From Streptomyces sp. TRM68367 (GTDB lineage Bacteria; Actinomycetota; Actinomycetes; Streptomycetales; Streptomycetaceae), in NCBI RefSeq assembly GCF_014495685.1, contig NZ_JACTVI010000070.1, positions 1-43,188 on the forward strand: a DNA stretch of 43,188 bases. The letters are read 5' to 3'. A program made the translations under genes and the position numbers. The notes beneath the pieces were generated by a model that worked only from the letters and a program-made list of their open reading frames with translations, ran no database searches and was not told the origin of the DNA. Positions 14,727 through 22,574 of this stretch are shown piece by piece. The stretch's first letter is position 1, and the number at the start of each line of letters is the position of its first letter.

Positions 14727-16592
14727 ATGATCAGTGTTGCGAAGGTGCAGAGGCGGAATGCGTGGCGGTACTACGTGCGCGGAGTCGCGTTCGGGGACGG
14801 GCGTCGTCCGGTCGGCCAGGCGTTGAAGGACGCTCAGGAGATGGCCGGGCTCCCGCCCGGGGTGTGGAGGGGGCGCGGCCTGGCCGCTCTCGGGCTCACT
14901 GCCGGGCAGAGGGTGACGGAGCGGCAGATGGAGTTGGTGTTCGGGGAAGGCCGGCACCCGGATGCCGACCGTATGGAACGCAAGCTCCTGGACGACGGCG
15001 TCGACCCGGAGGCGGCGCGGCTGGCCACGGTCCTGGGTCAGCCGATCGAGGAGATCGAGCAGCGCGAGCAGACCCCGCTGATCGCCCTGGACTTCGTGTT
15101 CCGGCCGCAGGCGTCGCTGGTCGTGCTGTGGGCGCTGGGGGATGCCAGGACGCGCCGGGTCATCGAGCGGGCGCACAAGCGGGCAGTCTCCAAGACGCTG
15201 CGCTGGCTGGAGGATGAGGTCGCGGAGGTCCGGTGGGCGTCCGGCCGGGAGCGTGCGAAGGCCCCGGCCCTGGTCGTCGCGGCGTTCCGGCACTTCGACA
15301 ACAGGAACGGATTTCCCCTCCTGCATGAGCACTGCCTGATCCTGAACCGGGCGCAGCGCCCGGACGGCTCCTGGTACGCGCTGGACACGGTCCGGCTCTA
15401 CAAGCACATCGTGGCGGCCGACACGCTGTACACCCTGGAGATGACGACCGAGGTGTGCGAGAAGCTCGGGTTGGCGACCGTGCCGCGGGAGGTGACGCCG
15501 GGTCTGCGTCCGGTGATGGAGATAGCCGGGGTCGACCAGGAGCTCATCGACTGGTCCTCCACCCGCCGCCGGCGGATCGAGGACGTCCTCGAGGGCATCA
15601 CCGATGAGTACGTGAAGAAGTACGGTCATCTGCCCGGCGTGCGCGCCCGCCACGGTCTGGCGTGGTGGGCGGCGCAGGAGACCCGCCCGGACAAGAAGAC
15701 CCCGCGCCCGCTGGATCAGCTGCTGGCGTGGTGGCGCGTGTCCGCGCTGCTGAAGTTCGGGCAGCGGATGGTCGACGGGCTGCTTCAGCGGTGCCAGGCG
15801 GCCGGTGCGGCGATCCGGGCCCGGGTGGGGCCATTGGTGGACACCGCGCTCGCCACGGTCGACGTCGCAGCGGTCGTCTTCACCGTGCGCGGGGTCTTCG
15901 CCCGCCGCCACGTCCTGGCTGAAGCGCGCCGGCATCTGCTGGAGACCCTGCGCGGCCGCGCCTATGTGCCGGGCATCGACAGTCACATCGCCGACCGGGC
16001 CCTGGAGCGCTACGGCCGTCAGCTCACCGTGCCGCAGAAGGGCCGGCGGACCCCGGCCCCGGATCAGATCTCCTACACCGCCGACTTCGCCTGGCCCATC
16101 CGCTGGTGGATCGCGGGCGCCGATGGGAAGCCGCCGCGTGAGTCGACGCGGTACGAGCGGGCCCGGGTCGCCAGTCTCGCCCTGCAGAACGCGATCCGTG
16201 CCGCCCTCACTGCACCGCCCGCCGTACGGGATGCAGCGCCGGCCGCGCCGCACGCCGTTGACCACCCGGGCCGGGACGCCGCTCCAACTCCGGCGCAGCG
16301 GGCCGCTGCCATCCAGGCCCACCAGCAGGCCGCGATGCCGCAGGAGTACCTGGAGGGCCGCACGACGGACCCCGCGACGTGGGCGACCTCGCCGCAGAAC
16401 CTCGCCCGTATCGCCGCGATCACCCGCGCGTCCGAGGCCCGCGGCCGCACGGTCGAAGAGCAGGCGGACCAGACAAGGCAGGTGGAGCAGGCGAAGCAGA
16501 CTCCGGCCGCCGACCCGCGCCGCCAGGAGCACGAGCAGCGGCACCCCACGGCGCAGCCGGATGAGGGCAGGGGAGCGGGCCCCCACCGCTGA
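14727..16592 (+). CDS. MobF-type conjugative relaxase (TrwC domain)
   Basis: This encodes a 621-residue relaxase. An N-terminal tyrosine pair (Y15, Y16 in AWRYYVRG) is followed by the TrwC-like domain with the three-histidine metal site HFDNR...PLLHEH (H189, H200, H202). Such enzymes nick oriT, attach covalently to the transferred strand and pilot it into the recipient. Unlike full-length TrwC/TraI, the C-terminal half shows no RecD-like helicase Walker motifs and ends in Ala/Gln-rich low-complexity sequence. Unwinding must therefore come from another protein. The ATG at 14727 (MISVAKV) is chosen over a GTG five codons upstream because MobF proteins start close to the catalytic tyrosines. Confidence 0.85.
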   Translation: MISVAKVQRRNAWRYYVRGVAFGDGRRPVGQALKDAQEMAGLPPGVWRGRGLAALGLTAGQRVTERQMELVFGEGRHPDADRMERKLLDDGVDPEAARLATVLGQPIEEIEQREQTPLIALDFVFRPQASLVVLWALGDARTRRVIERAHKRAVSKTLRWLEDEVAEVRWASGRERAKAPALVVAAFRHFDNRNGFPLLHEHCLILNRAQRPDGSWYALDTVRLYKHIVAADTLYTLEMTTEVCEKLGLATVPREVTPGLRPVMEIAGVDQELIDWSSTRRRRIEDVLEGITDEYVKKYGHLPGVRARHGLAWWAAQETRPDKKTPRPLDQLLAWWRVSALLKFGQRMVDGLLQRCQAAGAAIRARVGPLVDTALATVDVAAVVFTVRGVFARRHVLAEARRHLLETLRGRAYVPGIDSHIADRALERYGRQLTVPQKGRRTPAPDQISYTADFAWPIRWWIAGADGKPPRESTRYERARVASLALQNAIRAALTAPPAVRDAAPAAPHAVDHPGRDAAPTPAQRAAAIQAHQQAAMPQEYLEGRTTDPATWATSPQNLARIAAITRASEARGRTVEEQADQTRQVEQAKQTPAADPRRQEHEQRHPTAQPDEGRGAGPHR

Positions 16593-16601
16593 CGGGGATG
16601 T

Positions 16602-16626
16602 AGATCGGCCAGCGGGTGGCCGATCT
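16602..16626 (+). terminator. Hairpin after the relaxase gene
   Basis: AGATCGGCCA (16602-16611) pairs perfectly with 16617-16626 around GCGGG. It sits 10 bases beyond the relaxase stop and has no T-run. Confidence 0.5.
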
Positions 16627-16697
16627 GCGAGTTCACCCGCGAGGCCCGGCGGACCGGACTGAGAATCGGGGCGTTGGCACCCGGCACGGGAGGAACC

Positions 16698-17282
16698 TTG
16701 ACCGACCTGCACGAACCCCTGGAACCGCTGGAGAGCTACCCCGACGAACTGCCCCCGCCCCGCCAGCGCGGCGACGTGAACCTGGTGGGCCTGCTCAGCG
16801 TCGCCGACGACCTCGCCCGCAGCCTGTCGGCGCTGAAGATCCGGGTGCAGCCCCACGACCCGAAGACCTCGCTCGTCAGTCCGGAGAAGGCACGCGAGAA
16901 CACGGCGAAGGAAGTCGACCGGCTCCTGGGCACGGCCGTCTACCTCCAGCGTCACGCCCACGCCGCGATGCTCGGGCGGTGCGTGCTCGGGGCGGACTCC
17001 AAGGAGGACTGCTCCACCGAGGGCGCCAACCTCCAGCTCAACGTCTGGGACGACAAGACGCGCCGGGACATCGTCGAAGACGGCACCACCGGCTGCGTCG
17101 CCCACACCGTCGAAGCCGCCCGCCGGACCATGGCCGACCCCGCCAGCCGCAAGATCCTGCTCGCCTTCGTCCACGACGACGAAGGCACCGCCGTCTCCCG
17201 CGCCCTCGCACTCGGACCGGACGACACCGAGCAGTTCCTGAACCGCGGCCTCACCCTGCGGCCCGAACACCGCGTCTCCTGA
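16698..17282 (+). CDS. Hypothetical protein downstream of the relaxase
   Basis: This encodes a 194-residue protein of unknown family. The start is probably TTG at 16698, placed 4-9 bases after GGGAGGA; another in-frame TTG at 16674 lacks a ribosome site. The protein is mostly helical, with two cysteines near CVLGADSKEDCS and a C-terminal LALGPDDTEQFLNRGLTL segment. It has no signal peptide or membrane span. It lies in the same direction as the relaxase and the next TTG-started gene, so these may form a small mobilisation-linked operon. Function is not assigned. Confidence 0.65.
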   Translation: MTDLHEPLEPLESYPDELPPPRQRGDVNLVGLLSVADDLARSLSALKIRVQPHDPKTSLVSPEKARENTAKEVDRLLGTAVYLQRHAHAAMLGRCVLGADSKEDCSTEGANLQLNVWDDKTRRDIVEDGTTGCVAHTVEAARRTMADPASRKILLAFVHDDEGTAVSRALALGPDDTEQFLNRGLTLRPEHRVS

Positions 17283-17319
17283 CCCCGCCGCCCAGCACAG
17301 CCCGCAGAGGAGTGCCACG

Positions 17320-18051
17320 TTGACCTTCGAACCAGGCGACCTGAACCTGACCGACCCGACCACGGGCTACCTGCACTTCGTCCTCTACACCGAGGCCCGC
17401 CTCGGCATCGCTTCGTCGTCGCTGAACGCCGAGCTGGACATCGAGGCGCAGCAGACCGTGACGCCTCACTTCCAGGAGTGGCTGAGCAGGCTGGAGCGCT
17501 GCGAGCCGAACGCGATGCACTGCACGCTCGTGGAGCCGACGAAGATCCCGTCCCTGTTCCACCCGTGCGTCACGGAGGACAAGAACAGCCCGGCGGCCAT
17601 CTCCGGATCGGGCTGTACCTGCCGCCGGGCCTTCTACGACCCCGAGTTCGGGCTGCCCGTCGTGGGCGAGCACTTCAAGCACGTGGGCACCGGCGGCACG
17701 GACCAGTGGAGCTACAAGACGTACGCCCCGCTCGAACTGCGCCCCGACGACATCTTCAGCAGCTTCCACACCGGCCGCGGCCTGTTCTGGGCCCGGACCG
17801 ACAAGGGCGATCTGTCGATCCTGCCGCAACGCCACGGCCTGGGTTACAACATCGGCTACAGCGGTGGCGGTCCGCACGCCCTGGCCGCCTACCTCACCCA
17901 AATCGCTCGCAACGACGGAGGGACCACACCCGCCGGCACCCCGTACGAGGATGCGCACCCGGCGATCGTCGCCTGGACGCAGAGCAAGGCCGCGGATCGC
18001 GGCACGAACGAGCTGACGCTGAGCGACCTCCAGGCCATGCTGGAGAGCTGA
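17320..18051 (+). CDS. Hypothetical protein, TTG start
   Basis: This encodes a 243-residue protein without a recognised domain. TTG at 17320 follows AGAGGAG by 7 bases. Residues 80-110 contain a cysteine-rich segment (HPCVTEDKNSPAAISGSGCTCRR). Glycine- and histidine-rich stretches (VVGEHFKHVGTGG, GYNIGYSGGGPH) suggest a globular enzyme-like or binding fold, but no catalytic motif could be matched. It is 37 bases downstream of the preceding gene and is closed by the hairpin at 18063-18101. Confidence 0.65.
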   Translation: MTFEPGDLNLTDPTTGYLHFVLYTEARLGIASSSLNAELDIEAQQTVTPHFQEWLSRLERCEPNAMHCTLVEPTKIPSLFHPCVTEDKNSPAAISGSGCTCRRAFYDPEFGLPVVGEHFKHVGTGGTDQWSYKTYAPLELRPDDIFSSFHTGRGLFWARTDKGDLSILPQRHGLGYNIGYSGGGPHALAAYLTQIARNDGGTTPAGTPYEDAHPAIVAWTQSKAADRGTNELTLSDLQAMLES

Positions 18052-18062
18052 CCACCGCATCG

Positions 18063-18101
18063 CGCCGACGCCCACGGACCAGATGTCCGTGGGCGTCGGC
18101 G
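18063..18101 (+). terminator. 17-bp perfect hairpin terminator
   Basis: Arms at 18063-18079 and 18085-18101 pair perfectly around CAGAT. It lies 12 bases after the 17320-18051 stop. It has no T-run but a very stable GC stem. Confidence 0.7.
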
Positions 18102-18255
18102 TGTGCGCAGGCGATCGACCCGGCCGGGACCGGTCGGCGGGACGGACGGCGATGTCGCCGGGCCAGCTGTCGGGACACGGCCGGAGCGTCCTGCCTCGAG
18201 GCGGCGGAGAGCGGCGAGGGTGCGGGGAGCGACCCACCGAAGCACGGAGGCCCCG

Positions 18256-18456
18256 ATGGTTGAACCGACCCCGACGCATCTGTCGCCTGAGCAACGGGAG
18301 CGCCTGAAGCGTCTCGCCGACGCGTCCCGGCTGCGTGCGGCGCTGTACCAGTCTCCGAACCCGCCGCCGCGCCGGCGTCGGACGCGGCAGTACCCCGGAG
18401 GCAAGCCGAACCCGCCGTGGCAGCCCGCGCGCTACCGCAAGCGCCGCCAGGGATGA
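18256..18456 (+). CDS. Small basic Arg/Pro-rich protein
   Basis: This encodes a 66-residue highly basic protein. The ATG at 18256 follows CACGGAGG by 5 bases. A short N-terminal helix (LSPEQRERLKRLADASRLRAALYQ) is followed by a Pro/Arg-rich tail (NPPPRRRRTRQYPGGKPN). The composition suggests nucleic-acid binding. It directly precedes the TGCGCA repeat region, so a role at that locus is possible but unproven. The upstream part of the open frame (from 18103) lacks a good start. Confidence 0.55.
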   Translation: MVEPTPTHLSPEQRERLKRLADASRLRAALYQSPNPPPRRRRTRQYPGGKPNPPWQPARYRKRRQG

Positions 18457-19214
18457 ACCGAACGACATGGTGCGCACCGCGCCGGTGAACGGCATCGCGT
18501 GCGCACGGAGGCGCGCCACGATGAACTTCATCCTGCGCACCGGTGCGCGCACCGACGATGACGTTCACTCCCAGGCCACCGCACCGGTGCGCATCACGGT
18601 GAAGCCCGGTTGTGCGCACCGCACCGCGATGCACACACCCACGGTGACGGTGCGCAGGGTTGGCGCGGTCGGTGCGCACCCCTTGTCGAGATGGGCCGCA
18701 CCGGATGCGCACCCCTTGTCGAGTGGAGAATCAACCCTTGTCGGGCTCCGAATGTGCCGACGTTTTCCCTAGACCACGCTCGCTACCGCCCGCATCGTCC
18801 CCTTATGTGTGCGCGATGCTGTGCACCGAGGGGAGAACTCTCCCTCCCGCAGCCACTCTTGGGTCCTTCACGCTGGGTGACCCGGTACGCGGTGCGGTGC
18901 GCACCCCGCACCACGATGCGCACCGCCTGGCGGGAGTGCACGGCATCGTGCGCACCGGGTCGGGAGTGAACCGCACCCCGTGCGCACCGCAGACGGGGAC
19001 GTGCGTTACATCGTGCACGACGTATGGCGCCGCGCGCCCAGTGCGCACCGCGTCGCGCATGGGCGGTGCGCGGCTGTGCGGGCTGGTCAAGGCCGGAAAA
19101 CCAGCCGGGCAGAAGCGTTTTGCCGCCAACGATCAGTAATCGGGCCACCACGTGGAGTGGGGCGAGCTACACAGGTCGGCGGACGGTTGTGTCTGATGGG
19201 GGAGGGCTGGCCGG
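18457..19214. repeat. Gene-free TGCGCA repeat region (candidate origin or cis-acting site)
   Basis: At least 13 copies of TGCGCA, mostly within (G)GTGCGCACC or ATGCGCACC, occur between 18471 and 19047. Two copies extend to an 18-bp perfect direct repeat TGCGCACCCCTTGTCGAG (18673-18690 and 18706-18723). A third partial copy of its right half, CCCTTGTCGGG, lies at about 18734-18744. Interspersed CACGATG/CATCGTG pieces add further repetition. The frames open through this region are repeat translations with no ribosome sites. Iteron-like density suggests a replication origin, oriT or partition site, with the function undecided. Confidence 0.6.
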
Positions 19215-19427
19215 GTGTTACTGACGATCAACGTGGCGGTTCTGCTGGCGGTCATCATCGTCGTGCGGCTGCGTCGGCGTACGCAGGCCCGGAGCCGGTT
19301 CGACGAGAAGCTGACCGTCGTCATCGTTCTGGTCTTCGGCGTGCTGATCGCCCCCACGGCGTTCGGCCAGGGAATCCTGGATGTCGTCGTTCAGCTGGTA
19401 GAGGGCGCTTCCCAGTCGGGCCGCTGA
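19215..19427 (+). CDS. Small two-span membrane protein
   Basis: This encodes a 70-residue protein started by GTG at 19215 with GGAGGG about 8 bases upstream. Two hydrophobic segments (about residues 2-18 and 33-52) are separated by a basic loop RLRRRTQARSRFDEK, so it is a likely inner-membrane hairpin. Small membrane proteins of this type are common among Streptomyces plasmid spread and transfer functions, but no specific family was recognised. It lies directly after the TGCGCA repeat region. Confidence 0.55.
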   Translation: MLLTINVAVLLAVIIVVRLRRRTQARSRFDEKLTVVIVLVFGVLIAPTAFGQGILDVVVQLVEGASQSGR

Positions 19428-19514
19428 ACTCCCGCCGGGCGGTGTGGCATCGGCCACGGACGAACCGTCCGGTCAAGGGGTGGTCAAGGGTCGAAACGGA
19501 CACCGTGAGCCGGA

Positions 19515-19527
19515 GTGACCAGGTCAC
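19515..19527. promoter_or_regulatory. GTGACC-A-GGTCAC palindrome
   Basis: This is a perfect 13-bp odd palindrome in the gap upstream of the frameshifted gene at 19641. GTGACC and GGTCAC also flank the two transposon ends (8309-8314 and 14352-14357). It may be an operator. Confidence 0.35.
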
Positions 19528-19558
19528 GGACAAGGGGTGATCCCGCAGGGTAGCATCT

Positions 19559-19588
19559 GTCCCGCACGCGCTGGAGTGCGCGCGGGAC
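19559..19588 (+). terminator. Hairpin upstream of the 19641 gene
   Basis: GTCCCGC then CGCGC pairs with GCGCGCGGGAC across a short loop, with one bulged base. It could be an attenuator or terminator. Confidence 0.4.
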
Positions 19589-19640
19589 GGACGAACAGCC
19601 GCCCGCCCCGGCCTTGATGCCGGAGAAACGCGAGGACACC

Positions 19641-19884
19641 GTGCCCACGCCGACCGCGCCCGGGCGACGACCGATGGACGGCGGTCGACCTACGGGACTG
19701 GGACCAGCCGCGCGAGTCGCACCCGCATCTGTGCGAGCACTGCCAGAGCCGGGCTGTCGCAGCCCAGCGCCAGGCCGAAGCCGACGAACGCGAGCGCCAG
19801 GAGCACGAGCACCTCCACCAGGAGGCGGAAGCCGAGCAGTCCGCGCGGAAGGCCGGCGGCTGGCTCGGGCGCTGGCGCACCTGA
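19641..19884 (+). pseudogene. Coiled-coil zinc-motif protein, frameshifted
   Basis: GTG at 19641 has GCGAGGA just upstream and opens VPTPTAPG. After an apparent extra G in the GGG at 19662-19664, the next frame reads DDRWTAVDLRDWDQPRESHPHLCEHCQ. A long charged helix follows (AVAAQRQAEADERERQEHEH), then KAGGWLGRWRT and a stop at 19882-19884. The second frame has no start codon of its own, yet its content is clearly protein-like, with a CxxC motif and a coiled coil. The gene is therefore interrupted by a one-base insertion or a sequence error. Function is unknown. Confidence 0.5.
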
Positions 19885-19985
19885 CCCGGCCGCACTTGCT
19901 GGCCGGAGGCCGCCTTGCCCGCCGTCACCGCCGGACGGAAAGATCGGGCACAGACCCAGGGACGTCAACGAGGGGGAAGAACACA

Positions 19986-20513
19986 GTGAGCAACACGCTT
20001 CTGCATCCGGACGGTTGGCTCGTGCTGGGGCTGCCCTGGCCGGAGCAGACCCGAGACGGCTGGGGAGAGTGCGCGCTCGCCATCGCCCCGCAGACGATCC
20101 CCCGCAGCCTCGTCAGCAAGGAGGCCGGCACCGCCCTCGACCTCGCGGGCGCTCTCGCCCGCGACCCCGGCGACGGGCCGGGCAAGGCCGTCTTCTTCTC
20201 CGACGTCACCCTCTGGCTCGACAAGCAGGGCAAGGACTGGGGCGACCTCGGGATCGACTACGAGGCCGTCATCGACGAACTCGTGGGGGCCCCGGTCCCG
20301 CAGCTCTACATGACGCTCATGCAGAAGGCCCACGCCATCCTGTGCGACGCCAGCTGCGAAGGCCTGCGCCTGCACTACCGCAACGGCGACGTCGAACACG
20401 TCACCCCACAGGTCCGCGCCGACGTCCACGCCGCCATCACCACCAGCCTGGAGCGGGACTGGCCCGCCTACATCCAGGACCTCATCGACCGCGGAGCCAT
20501 CCAGACCCAGTAG
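19986..20513 (+). CDS. Hypothetical protein
   Basis: This encodes a 175-residue protein. The GTG at 19986 follows GAGGGGGAAG and is preferred over the longer open frame, which overlaps the coiled-coil gene. The sequence is evenly acidic with no membrane span (LPWPEQTRDGWGECALAIAPQTIP; VFFSDVTLWLDKQGKDWGDLGIDYEAVIDEL). No motif was recognised. It is followed by a strong hairpin at 20530-20561, so it probably ends a transcription unit. Confidence 0.65.
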   Translation: MSNTLLHPDGWLVLGLPWPEQTRDGWGECALAIAPQTIPRSLVSKEAGTALDLAGALARDPGDGPGKAVFFSDVTLWLDKQGKDWGDLGIDYEAVIDELVGAPVPQLYMTLMQKAHAILCDASCEGLRLHYRNGDVEHVTPQVRADVHAAITTSLERDWPAYIQDLIDRGAIQTQ

Positions 20514-20529
20514 CCCCGCACGTACCGTC

Positions 20530-20561
20530 ACGGGCCCGGCCTCCACTCAGGCCGGGCCCGT
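20530..20561 (+). terminator. 13-bp hairpin terminator
   Basis: ACGGGCCCGGCCT (20530-20542) pairs perfectly with 20549-20561 around CCACTC. It sits 17 bases after the 19986-20513 stop, without a T-run. Confidence 0.65.
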
Positions 20562-20610
20562 CGCCGTCTCCACGCTCTCGATGTCGGTGGCGGCTGGAAG
20601 GCTTGGTCGG

Positions 20611-20907
20611 ATGAACGGCGATGAGCAGCTGCTGAACGGCCGCGTCTACGGCCACGACCACGACGACCCCAACCCTGGCCCGCTCGCGCACCGGACCTAC
20701 GCCGAACTGGTGGGCGGACCGCTGGACGGCCTGCTGCTGGACATCCACGGGTGGCGGACCGTGGAAGTCGACGACGGGGTGGCCCTGTCCACCGAGCTCG
20801 GGCAGTTCCCCGGCGGCCGGTCGCTGTACGACCCGTACCCCGGCGAGGCGCGTACGCCGGGCCCGGGTGTGAGTTGCCGCTTCTACTACTCCGGCGACAC
20901 GCCCTGA
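20611..20907 (+). CDS. Small hypothetical protein
   Basis: This encodes a 98-residue protein. The ATG at 20611 has GGAAGG 9 bases upstream; an in-frame ATG at 20581 lacks a site. It contains a YAELVGGPLDGLLLDIHGW segment, a short pattern seen in many small actinobacterial plasmid proteins of unknown role, and ends CRFYYSGDTP. It is convergent with ku. No function is proposed. Confidence 0.55.
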   Translation: MNGDEQLLNGRVYGHDHDDPNPGPLAHRTYAELVGGPLDGLLLDIHGWRTVEVDDGVALSTELGQFPGGRSLYDPYPGEARTPGPGVSCRFYYSGDTP

Positions 20908-20948
20908 CCATCGCCCCGACCACGGTGGCGAGCCCCCCGACCACAGCA

Positions 20949-21857
20949 TCAGCGTGCTGGCGTACCGCGCCGACCGCCCGCGCGCCCGGCGCTCCTCGAG
21001 GAGGTCTTCGGGGAGGGTGCCTTCTTCGCGGGCGGGGCCGGCGCCTCGTGCGCGTCCGTGTCGAGCGTCTCGCCGCGCGCCGCTCGGGCCTTGCTGACGG
21101 ACTCCTGCAGCGCGGCCATCAGGTCAACCAGCTGCCCCGGCCGGGATGTCGGCACCGGGGCCTCGGGCGGCTGGCGGTCTTCCTGCTTGGCCTCGATCAC
21201 CGCGTGCAGTGCCTCGGTGTATCCGTCGGTGAACTCCGGGCCGGTGAGGTCTTCACGGGTCATGGCCTCGATCAGCGCCACGGCTTCGTCGATCTCGTCT
21301 TCGTCCAGCTGGACCGGCGGCGGGACCACGGCGGCGGGGTCACGGATTTCGTCCGGCCACAGAAGACCGTGCAAAGCGATCACGTCCCCGCGGACGCGCA
21401 GCAGACCGAGCCGCTCACGGCCGTGCCACGCGAACCGCGCGACCGCGACCCGCGAGGCGCGCTCCAGGGCGTGCCGCAAGACCAGGTAGGGCTTCATCGC
21501 GACGGCGCCCTGCGGCTGGAGGTGGTAGCCGGGGCCGATGCGCAGCGGGTCGACGGCGGCGGCCGGGATGAAGGCGATCAGCTCGATGGCGCGGGCCGTG
21601 GGCAGCGGCAGGGCCCGCAGCTCTTCGTCCGTGACAGGGATGACCCGGCCGTCCGGCAGTTCGTAGCCGCGCCCTATTTCTCCGAAGGTGACCTCACGGT
21701 CCTCCGCGTCACACCAGTAGCGGTTGCGTACCAGACCGTTGTCGGCGGTGTGGATCCTGCGGAAGCGGACACTGTGGTCTTCGGTCGCGCTCAGGACCGT
21801 GATCGGGACGCTGACGAGCCCGAACGAGATAGCGCCGTTGAAGATGCTCGCGGGCAT
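20949..21857 (-). CDS. ku: Ku DNA end-binding protein
   Basis: This encodes a 302-residue bacterial Ku. It opens with the family hallmark ASIFNGAISFGLVSVPITVLSATE and continues with IHTADNGLVRNRYWC, GYELPDGRVIPVTDEEL and LRHALERASRVAVARF. The C-terminal tail is Lys/Arg/Ser/Pro-rich, as in streptomycete Ku proteins that bind DNA non-specifically. Ku homodimers encircle DNA ends and recruit LigD for non-homologous end joining. No ligD is present in the window, so it would rely on a host ligase or act alone. Possible roles are protecting plasmid ends or repairing breaks after transfer; these are inference. Confidence 0.93.
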   Translation of the reverse strand: MPASIFNGAISFGLVSVPITVLSATEDHSVRFRRIHTADNGLVRNRYWCDAEDREVTFGEIGRGYELPDGRVIPVTDEELRALPLPTARAIELIAFIPAAAVDPLRIGPGYHLQPQGAVAMKPYLVLRHALERASRVAVARFAWHGRERLGLLRVRGDVIALHGLLWPDEIRDPAAVVPPPVQLDEDEIDEAVALIEAMTREDLTGPEFTDGYTEALHAVIEAKQEDRQPPEAPVPTSRPGQLVDLMAALQESVSKARAARGETLDTDAHEAPAPPAKKAPSPKTSSRSAGRAGGRRGTPAR

Positions 21858-21942
21858 GGCACACCTCCGCAGCCCCGAGCACTACCAGTGTAGGAGCCCC
21901 GTCCCGGCCCGGCACGGTCGCGGCCTGGCGCCCGCCGCGGGC

Positions 21943-22152
21943 CTACGTGTCGGCGTCCTGCTGTAGGTCCAGGAAGAACCGCAGCCGCACGCCGGGCTCG
22001 TCAGGCTCCCGGGTCGTACGGTCCGCCGGCGCGATGGCGCACTGCCCGGCGAGCAGCTCCTGGACTGCGAAGGCGGTCTCGTCATCGGCGGCCGCGACCT
22101 CCACCACGGCCAGGCCCGGCACGGCCACATGCGCGTCATTGATCTGCCTCAT
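21943..22152 (-). CDS. DUF6207 family protein
   Basis: This encodes a 69-residue protein of the Streptomyces DUF6207 type. It reads MRQINDAHVAVPGLAVVEVAA, then ADDETAFAVQELLA, ADRTTREPDEPGVRLRFFLDL. The internal ATG at 22152 is chosen because family members start at this point, and the longer open frame runs into the intron-like relic. The family is small, soluble and of unknown function, and is often found in plasmid and accessory regions. It is divergent from the transfer region. Confidence 0.75.
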   Translation of the reverse strand: MRQINDAHVAVPGLAVVEVAAADDETAFAVQELLAGQCAIAPADRTTREPDEPGVRLRFFLDLQQDADT

Positions 22153-22306
22153 GCCTGGCACTACGCCCCGGCGCCCGCAAAGGTTCTCCGATCCCGCCGT
22201 CTTCACCCGACCGAGTAGGGTCCCGGCAACGGGCGCGGCCTGCACCGTCTGCGTGGCACGATCCGCTACCCGAAGACGGCGTAACCACGCCAAGAAGATC
22301 ATCGGT

Positions 22307-22389
22307 AAGCCGTGTGCGGGAAAACCGCACGCACTGATTGAAAGGGGAATGGGGAAACGGGCCCGCGAGGGCACCGCGCCCCTGACTAC
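22307..22389 (+). mobile_element. Relic of a group II intron 3' end (domains V-VI)
   Basis: Positions 22307-22340 form a 34-nt hairpin with the length and layout of group II intron domain V: AAGCCGTG with the catalytic AGC, an upper stem closed by a GAAA-type loop, and a CG bulge on the right arm. Two mismatches in the lower helix (CACTGATT in place of the expected CACGGTT-type strand) suggest decay. A purine-rich linker and second hairpin end at CTGACTAC near 22389, fitting domain VI and a 3' splice end. No reverse transcriptase or 5' intron end is present. The call is made from structure by eye. Confidence 0.45.
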
Positions 22390-22468
22390 CAATGGCGCTC
22401 ACCGTCGCCGAAGACGTGGCGACGCGCCTGGACGCCGACACACTGGCCGCACCTACTGCCCCGAGGCC

Positions 22469-22574
22469 GTTATGACCTTGTGACGGCATCGGGGACCGGT
22501 TGGTAAGCGGGGTGGTAAGCACCCGGGTGAACAGTGACGGCAGACCCCAATCGATCCGTCCTGTGGAGCCGTTG
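22469..22574 (+). promoter_or_regulatory. Transfer regulatory module A
   Basis: This is one of three related segments (also 27114-27226 and 32538-32654). Shared landmarks in order are GTTATG, TTGTGACGGC, paired GGTAAGC-type repeats (22502-22508 and 22514-22520), AGTGACGGCA, CCCCAATC and GGAGCCGTTG just before an ATG. It probably contains the promoter, operator and ribosome site for the translocase operon. Confidence 0.65.

Noticed and set aside
14703..17363. 886-residue minus-strand ORF across the relaxase and next gene
   Set aside because: It spans two genuine genes and a hairpin, has no ribosome site and no domain-like sequence.
18480..19150. Several overlapping ORFs in the repeat region
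   Set aside because: They are translations of GTGCGCACC-type repeats in all frames, without ribosome sites.
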